From Fagopyrum homotropicum (Eukaryota; Streptophyta; Magnoliopsida; Caryophyllales; Polygonaceae): a stretch of DNA of 64,000 nucleotides. The position numbers and the translations under genes were made by a program. The stretch's first letter is position 1. The number at the start of each line of letters is the position of its first letter. Under the pieces are notes generated by a model. It saw nothing but the letters and a program-made list of their open reading frames with translations. It did not search any database and was not told the DNA's origin. This document shows positions 56,465 to 64,000 of this stretch, piece by piece. The stretch is taken from assembly GCA_033239125.1 (NCBI GenBank), contig BSWB01000002.1, positions 3,753,001 to 3,817,000 of the forward strand, in the 5' to 3' direction.

Positions 56465-59400
56465 ATGATGGGTCATGATCAGGGAGACACCGATGAACAA
56501 TCCAATTCCAATCATCGCTTCAGCTCCCCGGAAGACATGGAAAATCTCGTAATTGACGATGGTACCCATCACCAGCTGTCTAACGGCGTTCAGATCTCCG
56601 ACAACGGGCGCACCAGTCCAGGTTTTGTTTCCCCTCACTCTCCACCCACTTCGCTATTACAAAACCCTAGCAATTCTCTCGTATTCGCCTCGTCTTCGTC
56701 GCTCAACGCTTTTCTTGACCCGCCTTCGTACGCGGACGCGATGTTCAGATCATTCGACGGGGAGGCGTCGGAGATCGATGGACGTGAAAACTCGTCTTCT
56801 GATTCTGATTACATTCACATTACAGTTTCGGATCCCCAGAAGGTTCCGGAAATTTCGAATTCGTTCGTTTCGGGAGGTAATTCGTATTATACATACTTGA
56901 TCACGACGAGAACTAATTTTCCGGAGTTTGGAGGAACGGAATTCAGTGTCCGGAGGAGGTTTAGAGACGTTGTTACTCTCTCTGATCGGTTGTCGGAGGC
57001 TTACCGAGGGTTCTTTATCCCTATCCGGCCGGATAAGAGCGTGGTAGAGAGTCAGATGATGCAGAAGAATGAATTTGTTGAGCAGAGGAAGGTGGCCATT
57101 GAGAAATATATGGGGAGATTGGCTGCTCATCCCACTATTAGGAAGAGCGATGAGTTTAGGGTTTTCTTACAGGTTCAAGGGAAGCTTCCACTGCCGAAAA
57201 CTACTGATGTGGCTTCGAGGATGTTAGATGGGGCTGTGAAACTTCCTAAGCAGTTGATGGGGGATCCAGGGACAGTGGTGGTAGCGCCTAATGAGGTGAC
57301 ACAGCCGGCGAGAGGTGGGAGGGATTTGCTGAGGATTTTCAGGGAGATAAAGCAGTCTGTGACTAATGACTGGAGTGGGTCAAAGCCTCCAATTGCCGAG
57401 GAGGACAAGGAGTTTTTAGAGAAGAAAGATAGGTTACAGGATCTTGAGCATCAACTTAGCAATGTGTCTCAGCAGGTTTGAGCTTTTGTTTCAAAATTAG
57501 CATTTTAATTTATGTATTGTGGTAGTTGTTCGGTTGTGTATCATTACTGACATTGCTTGATCTTTGACATGAAAGTGATGAAATCACTTATTGCATTGGA
57601 GTAACAATGTTGAAAGGAGTAAAAGGACCTAAGTTGAGGCGAGCTTTGAGAACTTTGAATGAGATGAGTATGAAGTTTATTGAGAAGAATCCTGGAAGTT
57701 ATAAATTTGATCTTAGTTTTTAATTGATTCTAGATTCTAGATAAGAGGCAAGGAGCTTAATGTCAACTAAGGATTAGTTTATCACCTTATTAGTGGCCTT
57801 GTTAATGTTATCAATAATTACTTTGTTTCCAAACAAATACTAACTCATTATTGTTTCTCTGGTTTGTGTTATCAAAATATATGAGCTGTCAGTTTTCTCT
57901 TTTGGGGTTTGAAAAATAAGGTTTTGTTGTGTCATTTGCTGATTATGTCTTGTTGTTATGACAATGTTGGTATACATAGGCAGAAACTTTGGTGAAAGCA
58001 CAACAAGACATTGGAGAGACAATAGGTGAGTTAGGAATGGCATTTGTCAAGTTGACCAAGTTTGAGGTAGAAGAAGCTTTATATGAATCCCAAAGAACGA
58101 GAGCGGAAGACTTGAAGAATGTAGCAACTGCTGCAGTTAAAGCAAGCCGGCTTTATAGAGAATTGAATTCTCAAACAGTCAAACATCTGGTACACTAACT
58201 GTCAGTTATTTAATTTCCACTTCTTGTACATTTGATAATGAATAACATGATGCAGTGCTTGGAAACATGTATAAATACTATTTGCAGATATTTGTTAGCA
58301 ATAATAGGGTCAGTTATTCATGTTGCACGGAGACAAAAAGGGTATAAAAATGGGGAAACATCATAGCTGTCATAGTTACATAAGCATTAATGTTTCTATG
58401 CGTCAGCGTCACCGAGTTTTCCTAGGAAAGGAAATGAGAAGTGCTGCCCCTTCAAAGTTTGTGTGCTACGTAGAGTTAATGATGCATCTCTCCATATTAC
58501 TATATACAAACTGATTAAACACAAAACCTTCTTCTAAGAAGCAACCTGATACAATTATCAGCTATCTATATTGCACAGAGACAGAAACGGCATGAAAATG
58601 GGGAAACATCACAGCTGTTATTGCTTATATAAGCATTAATGTTTTCATGTGTCAGTGTTGCCGGGTTTTCTTAGGTAAGAGAAATGGTAAATGCTGCCCC
58701 TCAAAGGATTATGTGCTACATAGATTAAATGATTCAGCTCTCCATATAACTATATGCAAATTGACTAAACATAAAATCTTCTTCTAAGAAGCAACCTAGT
58801 ATAATCATCATTTTGCAAATAACATTACTGTAGTTATAGAACTTGGATCTCAAACCAAACCAACTAGCTTCTTTTGTGTTTAATGGATTATTGCCCCATC
58901 AAGATAATAATTGAGCCTTCTAATGGTTGTATGTTGTGACTGAATTGTATCAAGGTAAACTTGGCACACCTTTTAATGTATGAATTAGTTGATAATAAAA
59001 TATGGATTAATTTGTTTTTGTGATCCTTAATGTTCTCCAATAGCATGCTTATTAACTTGAGAATTTAAGCACATCCTGTAAATATATCTACTACAGGATA
59101 AGCTCCATGACTACCTCGGAGTGATGCTAGCAGTTGATAATGCATTTGCAGACAGATCAAGTGCACTTTTGACTGTCCAGACCCTTTCGTCTGAAATATC
59201 CTCCTTACGGTCAAGGATTCAAAAGCTTGAAGTTGCTTCATCCAAGATATTTGGGGGAGATACTTCCAGGTTGCGGAAAATAGAGGAACTGAGAGAAACT
59301 TTGAAGACAACTGAGGATGCCAAATGTGTGGCAGTTAAAGAATATGAACGGATTAAGGTAATAAGTGATTATCTGATGCCTTTAAATAATGCTTTTTATC

Positions 59401-61346
59401 TCTTGAAGAATCTGACGCCACTACAATAACATAGAATGTTCTTCATGATAGCTTGCATTCTGTATCAACAAAATCTGGTCGAATCATTCAAAGTGAGATT
59501 TGCGTCATCTGAAGCTAAATCTTCACAGAAATGTATTTGGTTGTTAGGGCCTGGTGGCTTCTTTTTATAGCGCTTTCCTAGGGTCATATGCCTTATCTAA
59601 TCCACTCAGTTTCTTACTCCATTGATTATATGTTTGATGATGTTCAGCCAATTGTTTTGAATAGACTTCTCGGATATAAATCTTCAGCTTTTTTTCATCC
59701 AAAGAAATTTAGCAAACACACCCATGTTGTTCCTGCACTTAGATGTTCATCCATTGTTATTTTCTATGATATGCCTTACATAAGGCAAACAATTGAAGCT
59801 GATATTTTTACCTTTAACTTTTATTTACTTGACCGTGTAGAGATGATCAACTTTTTCAAATTTGTTTAGAATTGGAAAAAGTGCGATAAATATGAATTTC
59901 ATCTGCAATTGCAATTTCTGAATTTGTTTCTATTTGGAGATGTGTTTGTTTAGTCTTTACGCTACCGTATTCGATATTTATACTGTTTGGATACTGTGAC
60001 AGTTTCCATTTGAATTGAATAAATATGTCTGTTGTTCGTGCATATTGTCAAAGAACTTGTTATTCCTGAACAATCTATAAGTAACACCAGAACTCATTCT
60101 ATTTTGTTGCAAAATATCTGATTGTATTCAGATTAGTCATCCCTAAGTTATATGATATTTGGTTACACTGCCAGAACAATATGAATCAGAAACCTGTGCA
60201 ATCCAGACTGTTGATGTGGATATAATATAATCCCGAGGAAGAATCCATTGCAGTGACTTGCACTGCCAATTTATTGTTCGTGTACGTAACAGGGGAACAG
60301 AACAATCTTGTACGCTGATCACCCTAGCTGTGGTGTTCGAGATTCTTTCCATAAACCCTAATTTTCCGCTTGTCCTCAAGTTCTAACATATGTTAATGAT
60401 CACCCTTGCTATTGTGCTCGAGATTCTTTCCATAAACCCTAATTTTCCGCTTGTCCTCAAGTTCTAACATATGTTAGTGAGACCTTGTAAACAATTTAAG
60501 AGTTTGCTATGTGGTTTTTGGTGGCAAACATATGTAGATTTGACAGTATCATTATAACTAGCTCACATGATACTATGAAATTATGCAGGAAAATAATAAG
60601 ACGGAGCTCTTGAGGCTCAACGGAGAAAGACGAGCAGACTTCGTAAATATGCTGAAAGGTTTTGTGGTTAATCAGGTACATCCCTTCTCTTTCAGACACT
60701 TCCGCTGATGAAAACTTAATTTCTTTCTTCAAAATCCAATTTGATGCAAACTTTAATAACTAATCTTTTTGACAAATCACTCATTAATCGTAGTTTATAC
60801 TTCTAACGATCATGATGAAATTTATTATGCTGTCGCTGCAACTTTTTGTAGTATTTAGCAGTGCATTAGTTGCAGTGTGTTGTGAGTAAACTGATTGTCA
60901 CTGGACCAACTCACAAAAAGTGTTTGTTTAGGCACTAGAATGAAACATTAGAGTTCAGTGACCAATAACTTCCTGTTTTCATTCCTAAGCCTCAACCAAA
61001 ATACCCCTCTATGTTCTAATCTTGTTAGCAAAGCATTATTCAAAGTCCTCCAAATTCTAAGTTGTAATGAAACATGCTTTTTTTCTCTTTCTTTCTTCAT
61101 CCCAGTAAAAGACCATGAACAAATGAACGATTTGATTTACTGATATAGTGACACTGAACATTGTACATATGCAATGAGGTCGGCAATCCTTAAGATTGCT
61201 TGATGCCCTAGATTAACGGTATGATTAGTAAATTACTGACTAAGCATGGTTCTCGACAGGCTGGATATGCGGAGAAAATGGCTAGTGTTTGGGAAAAGGT
61301 TGCAGAGGACTCGAGCCGCCATACAATTGGTATGGCTTCAAGTTAA
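56465..61346 (+). CDS. SNX2: Sorting nexin 2 (PX-BAR protein, retromer-associated)
   Basis: Five exons, 56465-57475, 57980-58189, 59097-59357, 60589-60675, 61260-61346, give 1656 nt and 551 aa, near the plant SNX2 length. SNX2 pairs with SNX1 on endosomes, binds phosphatidylinositol phosphates and helps retromer-type recycling. The first 115 residues are acidic and Ser-rich. The PX domain lies at about 117-236 with the lipid-binding RRRF (163-166), the FIPIRPDKS loop and Arg208. The BAR domain (about 300-551) is a long helical coil, e.g. LEKKDRLQDLEHQLSNVSQQ, FVKLTKFEVEEALYESQRTR and LRKIEELRETLKTTEDAK. It ends EDSSRHTIGMASS. All introns lie between codons (phase 0). The ATG follows a 5' leader; a second Met is immediately next to it. 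Introns 2 and 3 contain tandem duplications. Confidence 0.95.
58310..58810. repeat. Two diverged tandem repeats of about 248 bp in SNX2 intron 2
   Basis: 58310-58557 and 58558-58810 align end to end (both contain AAAATGGGGAAACATCA, ATAAGCATTAATGTTT, CTTCTTCTAAGAAGCAACCT) with many substitutions, so the duplication is old. Confidence 0.9.
60317..60478. repeat. Two nearly identical 81-bp tandem repeats in SNX2 intron 3
   Basis: 60317-60397 and 60398-60478 share GAGATTCTTTCCATAAACCC and CTTGTCCTCAAGTTCTAACA with only a few differences, so the duplication is recent. Confidence 0.93.
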
Positions 61347-61625
61347 TCTCCGCGAGTATATTTCGTTTTCCCCTTAATCAATTCGTTTCCTTTTTCTTCT
61401 TCCATCTTAAGATTCTTATCATTGTAAAGTGTACTGTAGTTGGAATAATAAGATGAGAATTCATTTTTCATGTGTAGATGCAGCCTCATTTGTGACGTAC
61501 AATAGAAACACTTCTTCTGAACTTTGCTACTCATCCTTGTTATCTTCCAGCCTCTAAATAGATTGATGCTAGTTTTTTTGTAATCAACAACGCTCGTTCA
61601 TTATTTCTCACCCGGTTCACATTAT

Positions 61626-61797
61626 GTGCCCGTTTAGTTGGCAAGGTCGAATGAAAACGGAATGAAATCGTATAAGTTGAATGAAAGGAAATGGAAATGA
61701 TTAATTTTGTGTTAAAAGACCTTTAAATATAGTTTTTTTTAATGATTTGAACTCTTTTCGTTACCGGAAATGATTTTTAGCGTTTCCAAACTAGCCC
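61626..61797 (+). mobile_element. Small PIF/Harbinger-like MITE (GTGCCCGTTTGG family), copy 2
   Basis: Ends GTGCCCGTTTAG and TCCAAACTAGCCC, flanked by TAT on both sides (61623-61625 and 61798-61800). The interior matches the copy at 19752 (GAATGAAAACGGAATGAAAT, TTTTCGTTACCGGAAATGA). Confidence 0.8.
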
Positions 61798-61992
61798 TAT
61801 ATTTACGTTGTTACGAGTGGCCGGATGTATGAATGAAACCCATCACTAAACATTGACGTACGCTTTAGCATTTAGCCGAAGGGAATATCCAAACAACGTA
61901 CAAAGATTACCCAATATATTCTATTGTATTTATCAAACAAAGCCTATGGGGGCAATCACAATATGAACATTCCCTTCGTACCTACCCACTAA

Positions 61993-62091
61993 GGGCCCGT
62001 TTGGAAGCTCTAGAAATCATTCCCGGTAACGGAACGATTCCGAATCAATCAAAAAATACGTTTGGTCAAAGGTCTTTTATCACGCGGGCAC
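61993..62091 (-). mobile_element. 99-bp deletion derivative of the same MITE family, reversed
   Basis: Ends GGGCCCGTTTGGAAG and GCGGGCAC, flanked by TAA on both sides (61990-61992 and 62092-62094). Reverse complemented, GATTCGGAATCGTTCCGTTACC matches the right half of the family; the left half is missing. Confidence 0.78.
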
Positions 62092-62425
62092 TAAAAATCC
62101 TTCTAAAAATTTAAACAAAAAATAACAACATTAGATACTAGCCTCCAAATTTCCATTTCTTTGCCCAAATGCAACCACATAATAAAGCGACCAAAATGAG
62201 GGCATGGAAGCCATACATTACCCCACTTGTACAGTATAGTTCTCTATCTAGTACATCTTACACGTCATCTCAGATAATACCACAAAATATAACTCTTTTC
62301 TCCGACCACTGAAAAAAAAGAAGAAAAAAAACGCTCAACAGAAGAACTACGCAATTCCAACCACCAGCAGCCATGTGTTATTTCTAACAACCTAACGCCA
62401 ATCTACGCCGCCCGGGAAAATCAAA

Positions 62426-64000
62426 ATGAAGCCTCAGATTCAAAGAGGCTTCAATTTCAGTCCGGCGCCTCCTCTCCAATCGTCGCGTCTTCATCGCCGT
62501 TTGATATCTCCGGGAATTCAACTTCTTCAGTTTCCGAAGGATCATGTTTCTCGTCCAAATCTGGCCTTCATCCGTCGCCGAGCTGTTGTGTGCTGTGTAG
62601 AGAATGGAAGGAATCCGAACGAAAATCACCGGACGAGGAGAGATGTGCTTGTCAGTTCGTTTGTGGCGTTCGGAGCTGTATTTGTTGGATCTGCTGTAGT
62701 AAGGGCGGATGAAAGTCCGACGAAGAGTGATACTGCTAACACTGTTTCGTCTTCTCCGATGGAGGCAGATACGGCGCCGAAGCCTGATTTGAAGGTGGAA
62801 GAGAAGGCTGAGGTGTTGAATTCGAGGATTTACGATGCGACTGTGATCGGAGAGCCGTTGGCGGTGGGGAAAGACAAGAGTAAGGTGTGGGAGAAGTTGA
62901 TGAATGCTAGGGTTGTGTATTTAGGGGAAGCTGAGCAGGTTCCGACTCGAGATGACAAGGAATTGGAGCTTGAGATTGTCAAGAATTTGAGGAAGAGGTG
63001 TCTGGAGAGTGAGCGGCCCTTGTCGGTCGCTCTTGAAGCCTTTCCCAGTGATTTGCAAGAGCAGGTGAACAAGTACATGGATGGGAGGTATGCTACTTAC
63101 ACTTCTTTTAACTGTACTTCATCAATTTCATGTTGAAGGTTCTTCATGCACTGAAATTGATCAATATTGCTGGTTTGAGCGTCAATGAAAGAGGACGAAC
63201 CAACATAGGCTCGATTTCACCTGATGTAAGAAGTTAGGCAATCATGAAAGTATATCCTCCTTCATTATGAATGGCATAACTTACAAAAGCTAGCAATTCT
63301 CTTATTAAAGTCTGTGTGTGATACAATGGGTGTAGTCGTATGTAAAATATCAATTATATATGATAGAATGATAGGCATTGGCTCTGATATTTTGATGTCT
63401 GATTCAGATGACTATAAAGGAAAGCTTTACTTGTCCACAGGATAGATGGAGACACTTTAAAATCCTTTATGTCGCATTTCTCACCGGAAACCTGGCAGGA
63501 GTATGAACCACTCCTAACTTATTGTCGTGACAACGGAGTTCGTCTTGTAGCCTGTGGCACACCCCTTCAGGTTTAATATCACAACATGAGAGTTTGATCT
63601 TTATGAAAATTTAATGTCCATTACTTACCATATCAAATATGAATGTATCAGGTATTGCGGACTGTTCAATCTGAAGGGATTCAAGGATTGTCAAAAGCTG
63701 ATCGTAAAAAATATGCACCTCCTGCCGGGTCTGGCTTCATATCTGGCATCAATCCTCTATCCCGTAGAATGTCAGTGGACATGATTTCTTCGAACCAAAC
63801 TACAACATTTGGACCAAGTTCATATTTAACTGTGCAGTCTAGAGTGGTAGAGGATCACACTATGTCTCAGGTGATTTTACAGTCACTGGCAGATGGGGGA
63901 GGCTTGGGTTTGCTAGTAGTCATTACAGGTGCAAGCCATGTTTTATATGGATCACGTGGTACTGGGGTACCAGCTAGAATCTCAAAAAAATTGCAGAAGA
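62426..64000 (+). CDS. RER5/6: RETICULATA-RELATED 5/6-type chloroplast protein, 5' part
   Basis: Three exons are visible: 62426-63087, 63441-63570 and 63652 to beyond the window. The encoded N-terminal part is about 380 residues. Arabidopsis RER5 and RER6 combine an N-terminal ChaN-like (DUF399) domain with a C-terminal membrane DUF3411 domain; only the first is inside the window. Residues 1-50 are rich in Ser, Arg and Pro with few acids, typical of a chloroplast transit peptide. TRRDVLVSSFVAFGAVFVGS and the following AVVRA (residues 70-94) form a twin-Arg plus hydrophobic segment ending in a possible signal-peptidase site. The ChaN-like domain follows: RVVYLGEAEQVPT, ELEIVKNLRKRC, VALEAFPSD, CRDNGVRLVACGTPLQVLRT, PPAGSGFISG, VVEDHTMSQVILQSLADGG and VVITGASHVLYGSRGTGVPARI. 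RER proteins influence plastid and mesophyll development. The assignment is confident; RER5 versus RER6 is not resolvable. Confidence 0.92.

Noticed and set aside
1..64000. CRISPR arrays, bacterial operons, tRNA or rRNA genes, integrated virus sequences
   Set aside because: No spaced repeat array, no polycistronic layout, no cloverleaf with conserved B box, and no viral coat or movement protein motifs were seen. Direct repeats present belong to transposons or introns.

Overview
This is nuclear DNA from a flowering plant, most likely a eudicot. The protein-coding genes have canonical GT..AG introns, the intergenic DNA is very AT-rich, and it is packed with plant-type transposons (LINEs, LTR retroelements, hAT, PIF/Harbinger-like and Stowaway-like MITEs). 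I cannot name the species.

Seven host genes can be supported. (1) 7293-12437 (+) is a Golgi pectin-type methyltransferase of the PMT/QUA2 family, closest in feel to PMT23, with 8 exons and 634 aa. (2) 12937-14790 (-) is a secreted, intronless peptide-N-glycanase A-like protein, convergent with the first gene. (3) 37492-38132 (+) is a class I LOB-domain transcription factor resembling LBD12. (4) and (5) are two complete 7-exon laccases of the LAC5/LAC12 type in divergent orientation, at 46764-49003 (-) and 52881-55606 (+). (6) 56465-61346 (+) is a sorting nexin 2 gene, 5 exons and 551 aa. (7) 62426-64000 (+) is the start of a chloroplast RETICULATA-RELATED 5/6 gene that runs off the window. 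Intron junctions were placed by eye; each complete model sums to a multiple of three and ends at a stop.

The rest is mostly mobile DNA. Two LINE lineages are present. One carries an RNase H domain (1-2287, 3515-5085, 6005-6290, 20130-20475, 25904-26153). The other ends after a zf-RVT region (27084-29190, 33573-36098, 36601-36930, 44311-45521, 51660-52141). Three LINE insertions still show 14-16 bp target duplications. Non-autonomous hAT elements lie at 16634-18699, 21250-22296, 45707-46035 and 53043-53316. Small GGGCC-ended elements with 3-bp target duplications lie at 7956-8371, 19752-19931, 61626-61797 and 61993-62091.

The most interesting zone is 39.8-45.7 kb. It is the wreck of a third laccase gene in tandem with the first intact one. 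Its last exon and part of the exon before it survive at 39819-40111, cut off by a copia-type element. That element is in turn interrupted by a non-autonomous LTR retroelement (41188-43329), whose only large ORF encodes a 314-aa protein with internal repeats that I do not recognise. The laccase promoter survives at 44012-44310 and 45536-45600, split by a LINE. The relic and the two intact laccases share promoter motifs resembling AC elements, which fits co-regulation of cell-wall (lignin) oxidation. PMT and laccase genes are both cell-wall genes, but I see no operon-like linkage between them.
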